NCBI GenBank assembly: GCA_029783825.1
Contig: JAREIK010011488.1
Span: 1 to 64,000, forward strand
Direction: 5' to 3'
Source of the DNA: Sapria himalayana
Lineage: Eukaryota; Streptophyta; Magnoliopsida; Malpighiales; Rafflesiaceae
DNA length: 64,000 bases
Position numbers and translations under genes: made by a program. Positions 10,508 to 24,127 of this stretch are shown piece by piece (positions within the stretch are counted from its first letter, which is position 1; each line of letters begins with the position of its first letter). Under the pieces are notes generated by a model. The model was not told the origin of the DNA and did no database searches. It saw only the letters and a program-made list of their open reading frames with translations.

Positions 10508-13500
10508 TAGTCTATATTGGAACATAAGAGGAGTTGAAATACTTCATCAATAAATAGAATTAAAAACCTAATTAAAATTCATAATATTATAATTGTAATA
10601 ATAGCTGAACCCTTGGTTATTAAGATTCACTAAAAATGTATAAAAAGAAATTAGGACTAGACAATGCATTTTAATTAATAATGGCAAGATATGGCTGTTA
10701 TGGAAAAAAATTGATATTGAAATTATTCAGAGGAGGAACAGATTATTAAATTTTAAGCTAAGAGAAAAACTCAGATCTAATTATATCGTTGGTATATGCT
10801 AGCAACTCGAAAGAAAAAAAGAAAGTCTGTGGAATGAAAGAAAGAGATAGAAGATAGGAATACTCCATGGATCATCGGAGGGAATTTTAATGTGGTTAAA
10901 CATGTTAAAGAAAAAAACATGAGGATAGCTGCCTGACCGTTGTATAGCCCAGTTTAATGGGCAATTAATAATACGAACCTTATGTAGGCTGAGTATTTGG
11001 GGCCTAATTTCAAATGTGTAAAATAGGAAAAATTAGAGATACGATCTGGTAAAGACTTGACCGCATTCTTTATAACATCAAATGGGTGGATTACTATGGA
11101 GGGGTGAGTGTGCAACACTTAAGCAGAACATGCTCAGACCATAGCCTCCTACTTTTAAAATTATGTTAGAGAGAGAAATATAAAATTTTTAAATATCAGA
11201 ACATGTGGGGTTTGCATAAAGATTTTGATGAAATATTAAGAGTCTCATGGCAAATGCCAACAACTAGGAATCCCATGCAGGGATTCCCTATAAAATTACG
11301 TAGGTTAAACTAGAACTGAGTAGGTGGAATAAAAAGTGATTTGGGAATATAACAAGGAATATTCAGGATACTGAATCAAAAGACAACATATTAGAAATAG
11401 AGTATGAGAATAATCAGGATGAACTATCTAGAGTTAATTTAAATAAAACAAATGTAGAATTAAAATTAAGGCTACATATGGAAGAAATATTTTGGAAACA
11501 AGGGCGAAAGTAAAGTGGCTCAAGGAAGGGGATAGAACCACTAAGTTTTTTAATATAGTTTACAAATTAAAAATTCAGAGAAAAGAAATAAAGGAATCAA
11601 AAATGATATTGGTTAAGTGGAATAAATAAGGAGGGAGAGATTAAAAAAGTCTTGGAAGACTACTTTAAAAGTCATGTTTGTGGCTACAGTCAACAACGGA
11701 ATGACTCCTTAATTCAGCAAATAGGCAAAGAGTAAAATAAGAAGAAAATTAAATTCTGGAAGAGTGCCCTAGCGAAGAAGAGATAAAAGCCACGGTCTTT
11801 AGTGGAATAAAGATTGCGCAGCGAGGACCATATGGATGGAATAATGGGTTTTATCAACAAACATAGAATATAATAAAAAAGGCTTGACAGTTGCAATCAC
11901 CTGGGTTTTTGAAAGTAGCAGAAATCACAAAAGCAATGGGCCAGCTCATTTATTGTATTGATACCCAGAAGTATAACCCGCTAAAAAGTGAGGATTATAG
12001 ACCTATAATCTATGAACTCGTTGTATAAAATTCTGGCTAAAGTCTTTCAAAATAGGCTAATTAGGGTAATTCCCTCCGTCATATCACCAAAACAAGCAGG
12101 ATTTGTTAAAAATAGATTAATGATTAATAAAATTAATTTAACTATAGAATTGATAAAGGAATTAGGGGCTAAAGTTAGGGGTCATAATGTGGTTATGAAG
12201 TTAGATTTGTGTAAGGCATTGACAGAGTTGAATGAGATATTTATGTATACAATGAGGAAAATGGATTCTCAAAATTTTGGTTTGATCAAATGTATAGATG
12301 CATTTCTAGTACATGAGTTAAAATTTTAATTAATGGAGAAGTAGGCGGAGAATTTAAGCCAGTCAGAGGACTAGACAGGGGGATCCTTTATCCCCTGTAT
12401 TATTTAATATATATATATATATAGAATTGTTAATAATAAATTTAAAAGAAAAAAATGAAGGAAGGCAAGATTATTAGCTTTAAACAACCTAGACAACCTC
12501 CAATATAAGTTTCTTAGCATATGCAGATGATTTAATTATTTTTACTAATGTTGGGAACACATCACTGAAGAACATGATGAGTCTATTTGATATAGTAGAG
12601 GAAGAAATGCATCACCAGCTTAATAAAAATAAATGTCAATTTGTGGGTCTCGAGAAAAGCACCTGAAAGGATGGTCCAAAGAATTAAAAGAATTACATAT
12701 TTTGAACAGAGTAAAGTAGCATTAATGTATTTGAGATGTCCTATCAATGAAGGAAGACTGGAGGAAGAATATTTAACTTTTTTAATAAATAAGTTAAGAG
12801 GTAAAATAGTGGGATGGAAAGAGATTATGTTAAGTATGGCGGGTTGAATCACATTAATCAACATGTTTTACAAGGATCCATTACACATATCTTAATGACC
12901 CTACGGCCTTCGAAGAAGGTTTTGAACAATTTAGAAAAGGAGATGGCTAATTTTTTATCAAGTAACAAATCAGGAAAAAACAAGCTACATTGGAAAAAAT
13001 GGGAAGACATATGTTGTTTAAAGGAGGAAGCGAGTCTAGGTTTAAACAAGCTAAATGATATGACCAAAGCTTGTGCATGTAAGAACTGGTGGAGGCTCAT
13101 GCAGAATGATAGCCTATGGGAAAGATATATGAAGGCTAGATATGGTCTAAGAAAAAGCATTCAAGAATGCTAAAAAACCATCTAAAAGTTGGAATATGAT
13201 GCTTAAACAAAAAAATCTAGTTGAGAGTAATGCACGTCTAATTAAAATCAATGGAGATGGACTCTAAATTCACAGGGAAGGTTCACACTTAAAAGTGCAA
13301 AGATATTAGAAAGAAAAGAAAAAATTAGCCAAGTCTTTAAGGGAGCCTAGGTGAAAAAGATTCCACAAAAATTAATGTATTTATGTGGACGCTTTTATCG
13401 AATGTCATTCCGGTGAATTCAAATATTCAAATGAAAGGAGTTAAATTAGCTTCCATGTGCAAATGTGTTATACTAGCATAGAAAGCACAAATCATGTATT

Positions 13501-14390
13501 TTCAACAGGAAAAAATAGTGGTGGAAATTTGGGAATATCTAGGAAGAGATGCGCAAATAACCAATAAGTTAGAAGATCTCAAGGATAGATTAATGAGATG
13601 GAGGATAAGACACACAAAGAATAAAGTATGTAACTAGCTAAGGGATTATATTCTACATATCACAGTTTGGAGTATGTGGAAAACCAAGAATAGACGTAGG
13701 TTCAAGAATATTAAAAAGAATGCTAATCATATAATTGAAGAAATTAAAAAGAATGTTCATGGATATAGTAGGGTCCCCCTTAAAACTCAGAAGCATTGGG
13801 ATGGAAGATCACAAAAGAAAATATGCGGCTTACTTGCAATTAGAGGAAAAAATACCTGAGGTGAGAATGGTTGTTGGAATAAACTTCCACAGAGAAGGAT
13901 TGCCCTAAACATAGATGTTAGTTTTAATAGAGATATGAGAATGGCAGGTGGAGGAGGTTAGATAAGAAATAAGAAAGGTAACGTATTAAAAAGCATTTAT
14001 AATGAGGGAAAAAGCATATTCAGCCTTGCATGCAGAAATCCTAGAATTACTTAAGGGCCTTAAAATATGTAAAGAACACTCTTATATGAATATTCTAGCA
14101 CAGGTTGATTCTAGTTTACTGGTGAATCTGGCTACAAATAAGACACAAATGTGCAGTATGATGAGAATATAGAGATAATCAAGAATCTTTTAAATGAGCT
14201 AAATGGGGAAGTAATGCATACATTTAGGGAAGAAAATGCTTTTGTAGACAAACTAGCAAAGGAAGACATGAGGAAGGTTCTACATTAGTTTGATGGGGTT
14301 AATTTACCGAAGAAATATAAAGGTATAATTACATTAGACAAATTGTATACCCGTATATTAGAATTCAAAATAGTAGCCGAATAGAAATTC
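10500..14390 (+). pseudogene. LINE copy 1 ORF2 (endonuclease, RT, RNase H), broken
   Basis: ATG at 10500 opens 'MYNSLYWNIRGV', the start of the AP-type endonuclease. The endonuclease 'SDH' box is at 11133-11141. The RT has a readable piece at 12012-12329 ('ILAKVFQNRLIRVIPS', 'GFVKNRLM', 'VVMKLDLCKA'), a 'RQGDPLSPVLFN'-like block near 12375 and the catalytic YADD at 12520-12531. The thumb region is open at 12641-12847 and 12814-13173, with 'EKEMANFL' and the tryptophan-rich 'KLHWKKWEDICCLKEEA'. A degraded zinc-binding segment lies near 13465 and an RNase H remnant at about 13900-14340. Many stops and frameshifts. Confidence 0.85.
12408..12423. repeat. Short (AT)n in the RT of LINE copy 1
   Basis: Eight AT units sit at the codons for 'NIYIE' just after the RQGDPLSP block. 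The same site holds about six units in copy 2 and a 67-bp compound repeat in copy 3. Confidence 0.85.
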
Positions 14391-14629
14391 TTGATCTCCT
14401 AGGTCCTATGGAGAAATCATAAAAATATACCTTGCTCTATTTTGTTTTTAAGAATTACAGGTATGGGCTAAGATGAAAGTATATAGAAAATGGCATATGG
14501 CAGGAAAAGCAAAATTTGGGTAGAGACTAACTATCACTGCCTAAGCAGATAATGAGCTTTAAATAAATAATTAAAACAATTTGTATCTTTCAATTTGTTG
14601 TTACGGCATTTGGTTGCCTTCGTATCAAA

Positions 14630-15080
14630 CATTCTGCAAGGTCGCTTGGTTGTGAGGATGGTTGTGCTATTGGTCAGGAGGCAATATATATTTTGATATC
14701 TATTGTTACTATGTTATTGGATTTGAATGCTTGAAGTGCAGGGACTGTATTGATCTAATGCATTTACAATTCAAGACAGGGAGGATAGGCTGAAACTGAA
14801 TAATATAACAAAGAGCTTCCAACATTCTAAAATAATTTAACTAGAAGTAGATTGCCTACTGTATTGACAGTCTGCAGATCTCTTGGCTGTGAGGAAGGGC
14901 TATGTTGTTAGTCAGGAGGCAATATATATATTGATAGTTGTTGTTACTATTGTTTTTTGGCTTTGCTTGCTTAAAGTGCAGGGGCTACAGTGGTCAAATG
15001 CATAACAACACACGGAAGAGGAGGATAGGCTGACTGAATAAAATAGCAAATAGGCTGCCAAAATTCTTACATAAAGATAG
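14630..15080 (+). repeat. Duplicated 248-bp segment in the 3' UTR of LINE copy 1
   Basis: Two diverged copies of a segment with the shared core CAGGAGGCAATATATAT at 14675 and 14923, a spacing of 248 bp. Each is followed by TGTTACTAT, then AAGTGCAGGG and GGAGGATAGGCTGA at matching distances. Related but less regular text occurs in the 3' UTRs of copies 2 and 3. Confidence 0.75.
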
Positions 15081-15578
15081 GATGCCAGTAAATAGTAGCT
15101 GGAGATGGGAAAAAAGGAATTGCAGCTTACAAATGATCCATCAATACAAGACATGCATTAAATTAAAGATTATGGATAATCAAGCAAGGCTGGTACTTGA
15201 AAAAAATAGCAAAAGATGCTGTCAAATTTTTTTCTAAGACTATAGCTGTGAAATGAGGTTGCTATGCTGCTATGCTGTGAATTTCTATTCTTAAAGAGCA
15301 ATGGTTAAAGTTGTTGCTATAAAAGGGAGCAAGCATGTAGGCTTATCAGACAAAGAAGTAAAAGCAAAACAGGGCAGGATACACAACATAAAAATTATAC
15401 AAATGAAAATCTCAAAGATTCTTTATTTTTTAAGAAAGCATGATTGTAAAGCTATTTTGTACATTGTTTTATTTTGTCAAGTATGTAAAAGGGGAATAGA
15501 GTAAATCATTAGATTAAAAAATGATATTCCTCCGCCAAAATCGAGGGCTTTTATAATTAATAAAACAAACCTTAAAAA

Positions 15579-17833
15579 ATAGAAGAATTAGAAGTATAAG
15601 AATAATAAGAAGAATAACATGAATAACAAGAATAAAAATAATAAGAAAAAAAAGAGAATAAGAATAATAAGAAGAATAAAAAGAATAAAAAGTTTAAGAA
15701 AAATATGAAGAATAAGAAGAATAAGAAGAATTATAAGAATATGAAGAAAAAAATAATTAGAAGAATAATAAAGATATGATGAATTAGAAGAATTAGAAGA
15801 ATATAGAAGAATAATAAAGAATAGAAGAATAGAAAAAAAAAAAAAGAATAAAAAAAAAAAAAAAGAAGAAAAAAAAATTAGAAGAATAAGAAGAATAAGA
15901 AAAATAAAAAGAATAAGAAGAATAAGAAGAATACGAAGATTAAGAAGAATAGGAAGAATAAGAAGAAAAAGAGAATGAGAAGTTTAAGAAGAATTAGAAT
16001 AAAAGAAAGAATGAGAAGAAAAAAAGAATAGAAGAATATGAAGAATAAGAAGATTAAGAAGAATAAGATGAATAAGAAGAATAATATTAATAAGAAGTAT
16101 AAGAAGAATAAAAAGAATAAGAAGAATAAGAAGTATAAGAAGAATAAGATGATTAAGAAGAATAGGAAGGGTAAGAAGAATAATAAAAATAATAAGAATA
16201 AGAAGTATAAGAAGAATAAGAAGAGTATTAAAAATAAGAAGAATAAGAAGAATAAGTAGAATGAAAAGAATATGAAAAATAAGAAGAATAAGAAAAATAA
16301 AAAGAATAAAAAAAATAAGAAGAAAAAAAAGAATAAAAAGAATAAGAAAAATAAGAAGAATAAAAAAAATAATAAGAATAAGAAAAATAAGAAGAATGAA
16401 AAGAATAAGAAGAATAAGAAGAATTAGAAAAATAAAAAGAATTAGAAAAATATGAAGAATAAGAATAATATGAAGAATAAGAAGAATAAAAAAAAAGAAG
16501 AATAAGAAGAATAATAAGAATAAGGAGAATAAGAAGAATAATTAGAATAAGAAGTATAAGAAGAATAAGAAGAAAAAAAAGAATAATAACACGAACAATA
16601 AGAAGAAAAAGAAGAATAAGAACACGAACAATAAGAACAATAAGAATAATAAGAAGAATATGAATAATAAAAAGAATACGACGAATAAGAAGAATAAGAA
16701 AATAAAAAAGAATTAGAAGAATAAAAAGTATAAGAAGAATAACAAGAATAAAAAGAATAAAAAGAGTAAAGAGAATAAAGAGAATAAGAAGAATAAGAAG
16801 AATAAGAAAAATAAAAAAAATTAGAATATTCAGAAGAAATACAAGAATATGAATAATAAAAAGAATTAGAAGAATTAGAAGAATATGAAGAATAGAAGAA
16901 TTAGAAGAATTAGAAGAATTAAAAGATTTAGAAGAATATGAAGAATAAGTAAAATAATAAAAATAAGAAGAATAAGAAGAATAAGAAAATAAGAAGAATA
17001 AGAAGAATAATAAGAATAATAAGAATAAGAAGAATAAGAAGAATAAGAAGAGTAAGATGAATAACAAGAATAAAAAGAATAAGAAAAAAAAGAAGACTAA
17101 GAATAATAATAATAATAATAATAATAATAAGTAGAAGAATAAGAAGAATAAGAAAAAGAATAAGAAGAATAAGAAGAATAAAAAGAATAAGAAGAATAAG
17201 ATGAATAAGAAGAATCAGATTAATAAAAAGAATAAGAAGAATATGAACAAAGAATAAGAAGAATAAGAAGAAAATGAAGAATATGAATAATAATTAGAAA
17301 AGAAAAAAAAGAAGAATAAAAAGATTGAAGAATAAGAAGAATAATAAGAATAAGAAGAATAAGAAGAAAAAAAAAGAAGAATGAGAATAATCAAAATAAT
17401 AAAAAGAATAACAAGAATAACAAGAATTAGAAGAATAAGAAGAATAAGAAGAATAAGAAGAATTAGAATAATTAAAAAGAATTAGAAGAATTAAATGAAT
17501 TAGAATAAAAAGAAGAATAAGAAGAATAAGCAGAATAAGATGAATAAGAAGAATAAAAAGAATAAGAATAATAATACGAATAAGAAGAATAAAAAGAATA
17601 AGAAGAATAAGAGGAATAAGAAGAATTAAAAGAATAAGAAATATAAGAAGAATAAGAAGAATAAGAAGAATAAGAAATATAAGAAGAATAAGAATAATAA
17701 GAAGAATAAGAAGAATTAGAAGTATATGAAGAATAAGAATAATATGAAGAATAACTAGAATAACAAGAATAAGAAGAAAATGAAGAAAAGAAGAGAAAGA
17801 AGAATAAGAAGAATTATAAAGAACAATAAATAT
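15579..17833. repeat. AAG/AAT microsatellite array B
   Basis: Same triplet family as array A, joining the 3' end of LINE copy 1 to the 5' end of copy 2. Stop-free minus-strand frames at 16228-17067 and 17294-17860 are low-complexity artefacts. A small pure (AAT)n patch lies near 17106-17130. Confidence 0.97.
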
Positions 17834-17927
17834 ATTTTTTTGAATTTTCTTCTCTCTCAATTCTAGAAAGAGTAAGTGGGTTTCGAAGAGAGAGAAACTC
17901 CATTATTAAAGCTCTCAAGCTTGAGTT

Positions 17928-19287
17928 ATGGAGAATTTCTCTAAGATATTTAACAAAAAGTCTTTTTCTTTGGTTATTACGGAATTTTATAGTCTTAATC
18001 CCGTGTATAGTATGAAATTGGAGGTGCCAGCAGTTTGCTTCTCAAAGGAGGACATCGAGAAGGTTGCTGCCCCATTCAATCTTACACTCTTCGGCAAATT
18101 TTCTAATGGGAGTCCTATGTTCAAGGAAATATATGCTTTTTTTTGAAGCTTTGAAACTTCGAGAGTCGTTCGAGAGTCGTTAAGGATTGCATGGTATTAC
18201 AAAAAACATATAATGATACAAGTTAAGGAGGAGGAAGATTTCCTCCATTTATGGTTACGTGGGTAGTGGAATATCGTGGGATATCCAATGAGGATGTTCA
18301 AATGGATGCCTGAATTCAACCCTAAAAAAGAATCAGCAAAGGCCTGGTTTTGTTTTTTCTTCCTCATCTCCCATTTCATCTATTCTTTAAGTCTTTTTTG
18401 TTTCACCTTCCTCAGTGTGTGGGTAAGTCTTGGATAATGGATGAAACTATGGCCTACATGACAAGGCCAGGCATGGAAGGGTGTGTGTGGAGGTGGATGT
18501 TTGTGCCTCCATTTGAATAGAATGTAGGTGGGTAGTGGGCATTGGCAAGAAATAATTGCTGAAAATCTTTTACAATATTGTTTAAACTGTAAGAAACTTG
18601 GTCACTCAGTTTCAAATTGTATTTTAAGGGAGGGGGAAGAGGGATAGGCAAAACAGTTTCGAGGGAGAGTGGGAAAAATTGGGCTAGAAGAAGGCAAGAG
18701 ATTAGGGAAGATAGGAATGAAAAGGTGTGGGCAGAGGAGGGGCAGAAGGAGGGGTTTGGCTGTGGGGGGGGGGGGGGGGGGAGGGCGATAGAGAGGAAGG
18801 CATGATAAAGATACTAAAATAAAGAAGTGACTAGATAAGGGGGCTAAGGTAATGGAGAGGGCAGGGAGGAGGGGTTTCAAGAAGAGAGATGTAAAAAAAT
18901 AGGAATAGAAACTAATTCGGTAAAATAAATAATGAATTTTATCGGGGAGAAGGATGGCCTCCTTTCAGAGGAAGGAACCGTGGCTAAAAGCTTGCCAATT
19001 ATAGACATGCATAAAGAAATGAAAGTCTAGACTTTACATTGACACAAGATGACTCAGAGAGGATGGATCGAAAAGAATGGGAGGGGTTACTGAATAATAG
19101 AGATAGTGCAATAGAGGAATTAAAATTGATGAGTTTCCAAATAAGTAATGTAAGGTTAATAAGTAAAAATGAGCTTGGCAAATCAAGCGTACACAAAAGT
19201 TCACGAAATATTAAAAAATATTTAAACATGTTTTATGAGTCAAGATGCATAACCAAAGCACGGGCTAGACCTAATAATGTTCAATAG
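17928..19287 (+). pseudogene. LINE copy 2 ORF1 (DUF4283 plus intact CCHC knuckle), broken
   Basis: Opens at 17928 with 'MENFSKIFNKKSFS' and stays open to 18146 through 'LTLFGKFSNGSPMFKEIY', the DUF4283 start. After a frameshift, 'WNIVGYPMRMFKWMPEF' follows near 18265-18320. The zinc knuckle at 18579-18620 is intact: CLNCKKLGHSVSNC, spacing CX2CX4HX4C. A G-rich linker with an 18-G run follows. The C-terminal part is open at 19039-19287 ('MTQDDSERMDRKEWEGLLNN'), a charged, probably helical segment. It ends in TAG at 19285-19287, overlapping the ORF2 ATG at 19277. Confidence 0.85.
18764..18781. repeat. Run of 18 G in LINE copy 2 ORF1 linker
   Basis: Uninterrupted G18 inside a G-rich stretch just after the zinc knuckle. 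Copy 4 has an independent G12 run at the corresponding place (42141-42152). Candidate G-quadruplex-forming sequence on the sense strand. Confidence 0.95.
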
Positions 19288-22200
19288 TCTATATTAGAAC
19301 TTAAGAGGAGTATGAAGTACTCCGTCAATAAATCGAATTAAAAATTTAATAAAAATTCATAATATTAAAATTGTGATAATAGTGGAACCTATGGTTACTA
19401 AGGATTCTCTAGAAATATATAAAAAGAAACTAGGTTTCGAAAATGCATTCTATAATAATAATGGTAAGATTTGGATGTTATGGAAAAAGAAAATCGATAT
19501 AGTAATTATTTCAGAGGCAGATCATATTATAAATTTTAAGCTCAAAAATAATACGGACCCAATTATAATGGTGGTATATGCCAGTAACTCGAAAGCAAAA
19601 AGAAAAGACCTATGGGGTGAAATGAGGAAGATAGCTGATAAAAATATCTCATCGATAATAGGACGGGACTTTAACATAGTTAGAAATGCTAAAGAATAAA
19701 AAGGAGGAAAGTCGCCTGACCCCTCAGTGATAGCTCAATTTAATGAGGTAATTAATAACTTGAATCTCATGGAGGCTGGGTACTTGGGTCCTAGCTTCAC
19801 ATGGTGTAATAATGAGAAAAATAAAGGAATGAACTGGTCCAGACTTGATCGTATTCTCTATAACATTAAATTGGTGGATTATTGTGGAGGGGCGAGTGTG
19901 AAACACTTGCGCATAACTTGCTCAGATCACACCCCCCTTCTTCTAAGTTTTAAAGCTAGAGCGGGAAAGAATAAAACATTTAAATATCAAAACATGTGGG
20001 GTTTGCATAAAGAGTTTGATGGAATAGTAAGAAACTCATGGCAAGATCCAACAAAGAGGAATTCTATGCAGGTTCTAGCTATTAAATTACGTAGGTTAAA
20101 ATTAGAACTTAATAAGTAGAATTGAGAAAGATTTGAGAATATAAATAAGAATATTTAGGATATCAAATCTAAAGTAAGTAAATTAGAAATAGAGCATGAG
20201 AACAATCAGGATGAATCTTTTAGAATTAATTTAAATAAAGCAAATGCGTAATTAAAATTATTGCAGCATATGGAAGAAATTTTTTGGAAACAAAGGTCCA
20301 AAGTAAAGTGGCTCAAGGAAGGGCATAGAAGTACTAAGTTTTTTAATGCAGTTGCGAAATTAAAAAATCAAAGACAAGTAATAAAAGGTATCAAAAATGA
20401 TATGGGCAAGTGGATAGACGATGAAGGAGAACTTAAAAAAGTTTTGGAAGATTACTTTAAAAGTCATCTCTATGGACACAACCAACAAAGGGAGGACTCC
20501 TTAATTCGATAACTAGATAAATGAGTAACTGAAGAACAAAATAAACTATTAGAAGAGTGCCCTGGTGAGGAGGAGATTAAACTGCAGCCTTTAGTGGAAA
20601 TAAAGACAGTGCAGCGGGTACAGATGGATGGAATAATGATTTTTTCAAACAAACCATGAATATAATATATAAAGAGTTGACAGCCGCAATTACTTGGGTT
20701 TTTGCAGGAGCAAAAATCACATAATCATGGACTAGCTCATATATTGTATTGATACCCAAGAAAGATAATCCACAAAAAAGTGAAGATTATAGACCTGTAA
20801 GTCTATGTAATTTGGTGGATAAAATTTTGATAAATGTCCTGCAGAATAGACTAAATAGAATAATTCCCTCCATTATTTCAGTGGAACAAGTAAGATTCGT
20901 TAAAAATAGATTAATGATAGAAAAGCTTAATTTAACTACAGAACTGATGAAAGAAATAGAGGCCAAAGTCGAGGGCCATAATGTGATTATGAAATTAGAT
21001 TTGTCTAAAGTATTTGACAAAGTGAAATAGGATATTTTATGTTACACGATGAGGAAAATGAGATTTTAGGAAAAACTTGGATAGATCTAATGTATAAATG
21101 TATCTCTAGCACATGGCTTAAAATTGTAATTAATGGGGAGGCATGTGGTGAATTTAAGCTAGTTGGGGACTTAGACAGGGGGATCCTTTATCTCCATTAT
21201 TATTTTATATATATATAGAATTGTTAATAACAAGTTTAAAAGGAAAAATGAAAGAAGGGAATATTACTAGCTTTAAACAACCTAGACATACTCCGATTGT
21301 AAGCTGCCTAGCTTATGCAGATGATTTAACTATTTTTACAAATACCGGGAGCACATCATTGAAGAATATGATGAAGCTATATGACATAGTAGAGGAAGAA
21401 ACGTGACAAGGACTTAATAAAAAAATGCCAATTTGTTGTTTCAAGGAAAACACCTAAAAGAAGTATTCAAAGGGTAAAAAGAATTATAGGCTTTGAGCAG
21501 AGTAAAGTGGCATTAATGTATTTGGGTTGTCCTATATATGAGGGTAGACTGAAAAAAGAATATCTAACATTTCTAATGAATAAATTAAGAGGTAAAATAG
21601 CTAGATGGAAAAATAATATGTTAAGTATGGAGGGAAGAATCACATTAATTAAACATGTCCTATAGGGAACCATAGCACGCATCTTAATCTCCTTACAGCC
21701 ACCAAAGAAGATCTTGCGCATCCTAGAAAAGAAAATAGCTAGCTTCCTATGGAGTAAAAAGTCAGGAAAAAATAAGCTACATTGAAAAAAAATGGGAAGA
21801 TATATGCTATTTAATGGAGGAAGCAGGACTAGGATTGAATAAATTATATGATATGGCTAAGGCCTGGGCATGTAAGAACTAGTGGTGGCTCAAGCAGAAT
21901 GATAGCCTATGGGTGAGCTATATGGAAGCTAGATATGGGTCAGGAAATAAAATATGTAAGAATTTTAAAAAAACTTCTAGAAGTTGGAACATGATGCTTA
22001 AACAAAAAATATTTGTTGAAAGTAATGCACATCTAATTAACAATGTATGGAGATGGACTCTAAATCCACATGGGAGGGTCATGCTTAAAAGCGCAAAAAT
22101 TTTGGTAAGAAAAAGAAAATTCAGTCAAGAAGTTTTTAAGTGAGCCTAGCTGAAAGAGATCCCATAAAAAATGAATGTTTTTATGTGGAAGCTCTTATCG

Positions 22201-23168
22201 AATGCTATTATGGTGGACTCGAATATTCAATTGAAGGTAGTAAAATTAGCTTCCAGGTGTGAATGATGTTTTACTAACATAGAAAGCATAAATAATTTAT
22301 TTTCAACAGAAAAAATAGCAGTGGAAGTCTGGAATTATCTGGAGATATATGCACAAGTAAGCAATAAGTTAGAAGATATTAAGGAATGACTAATGAGATA
22401 GATAAGTAGTCACACAAAGATAAAAGTGTGTAACTAAGGGTTTACATTCCGCACATCACAGTCTAGAATATGTGGAAAGCCAGAAATAGAGGTAGGTTCG
22501 AGAATATTAAAATGAATGCTAAGTATATAATAGAAGAAATTAAAAAAGATTATTCATGGGTATCAGTAGGATTTCCACTAAAACTTAGAAGCATGAAAAT
22601 GGAAGATGAGAAAAGAAGGATATGAGATTACATGCATTTAAGAAAAATATTCCTGAGGTTAGAACGGTGTGCTGGGAATACCTCCTCAGGGAAGGCTTGC
22701 TTTAAACAAATGGTAGTTTTAACAGGGACATGTGGGATGTAGGGGGAGGAGGTGTGATAAGAAATGAGTAGGGTAAAATTATAAAAGCTTTTACAATGAA
22801 AGAAAAGCATACACAGCCTTGCATGCAGAAATTATAACCATACATAAAGGCCTTAAAATATGCAAAGAATACTTTTATATTAACTTACGAGTACATGTGA
22901 ATTCTAGTATACAGGTGAATCTGGTTATGATAAGATAAAAATGTGGCAGTATGAACAATAGATAGAGACAATTAAGAGTCTTTTAACTGACATAAAAGGG
23001 GAAATTATGCATATATATAGAGAAGCTAATGTTGTAGCAGACAACTTAGCCAAAAAAGGTTTGAAGAAGGGTTTACAAGAGTTTGAGGAAGCTGACATTC
23101 CGAAAAAATATAAGGGCTTAATCATATTAGATAAATTAGAATTCATGTATATTAGAATTCAAAAGTAG
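19277..23168 (+). pseudogene. LINE copy 2 ORF2 (endonuclease, RT, RNase H), broken
   Basis: The endonuclease is nearly readable in two open pieces. The first, 19373-19699, has 'VEPMVTKDSLE', 'NNNGKIWMLW' and 'IIGRDFN', where the family usually has GGDFN. The second, 19727-20119, has 'LGPSFTWCNNEKNKG', 'WSRLDRIL' and 'CSDHTPLLL' (SDH at 19922-19930). RT: 'SEDYRPVSLCN' and 'RFVKNRLM' in 20749-21030, then 'MKLDLSKVFDKVK' and YADD at 21314-21325 in 'CLAYADDLTIFTN'. The RNase H remnant spans about 22690-23168. Single stops, for instance near 21030 and 21406, and frameshifts break the rest. Confidence 0.88.
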
Positions 23169-24127
23169 TAGCTAGAAAACAAATCTTTGATCTCCATAGT
23201 TCTGTGTGGTAATCATAAATATATATTGATTTGCTTTTGTTTTTAGGTTCAAAAGTATACCTCAAGATGAAAGGAACATCCTATGGAAGATGGTCTGATA
23301 TATAAATCAGTGTACTTTATGTATGCTTAAAGTGAAGGTCCGAAAGCAATATAAGGCAGAGAGCGAGGCTGCCAAAATAAAGTTTCATCACCGGCTAGGA
23401 GGCAATTAAATTATATATAGCTGCTTTTATCTTTTGGCTTGCATTGCAGGGGAGACAGTCAAATGCATACATGAAGGCCGCTATTTTTTTTAAATACATG
23501 AAGCTGGATAAAGCTACAACTAGAGGAGCAGTGATTTAATGCATGCTTTGATTTTTGTTTAAGGGTGTAAAAGGAGTTAAGAGCTGTAATAGAGGCAATA
23601 TAAATTCTGTTATTCTGATTGAAGTGCAGGGGTTTGAGGCAGAGAGGCTATAAAGGATTAAAACAACATCAAAATAGCTTGCAAAGGGCAGAGAATGGGT
23701 TGCTGCTGATAGATACTGGTACTTTCTATGTTCTTGGCATTGTGTCTATTTTGCAGGGGGAAAGGCTTAGATATTAGTAGGCAGAGGAGGAAAGGAAATA
23801 TGAATAAAATAGTAGAGATGTGCCAAAATATTAAACAAAAGTAGGACAATAAAGTGGCTGTAGAGAAAAGGGACAAACAAAATGCATATGGGACAGAGAA
23901 ATAAAAGATAACAGGCCAAGCTTCAAGTAAAACGACATATTGTGCAGAATCAAAGTGAAGTGATGGATTTAGAGATAGGGTAAGAGATTCAATTCTAGAA
24001 TATTGTGAATTGTTTTATTTATTCTATTCAAGGGTGTAAAAGAGTAAAATGGTAGTTCTAGATTATAAAAAGGTATTCCTCCCCAAAAGAGAGAGATTTT
24101 TATTAATAAAACAAATTTCTAAAAAAA

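Larger units (their letters stand above)
9025..15578 (+). mobile_element. LINE copy 1 (plant L1 type), full length, broken
   Basis: 5' UTR with a hairpin at 9035-9053 (TCTCTC, 7-nt loop, GAGAGA), ORF1, an overlapping ORF2, a 3' UTR of about 1.2 kb, and a terminus with CTCCGCCAAAA (15530-15540) then AATAAAACAAAC. It is flanked on both sides by AAG/AAT arrays. Same subfamily as the copies at 17834 and 28686. Confidence 0.9.
17834..24127 (+). mobile_element. LINE copy 2 (plant L1 type), full length, best preserved ORF1 and endonuclease
   Basis: Has the common 5' hairpin (TCTCTC then AATTCTA, 17853-17871), an ORF1/ORF2 overlap, a 3' UTR of about 0.95 kb with GGGTGTAAAAG and the terminal CCTCCCCAAAAGAGAG (24078-24094), then AATAAAACAAATT. 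Flanked by arrays B and C. Closest to copies 1 and 3. Confidence 0.9.
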
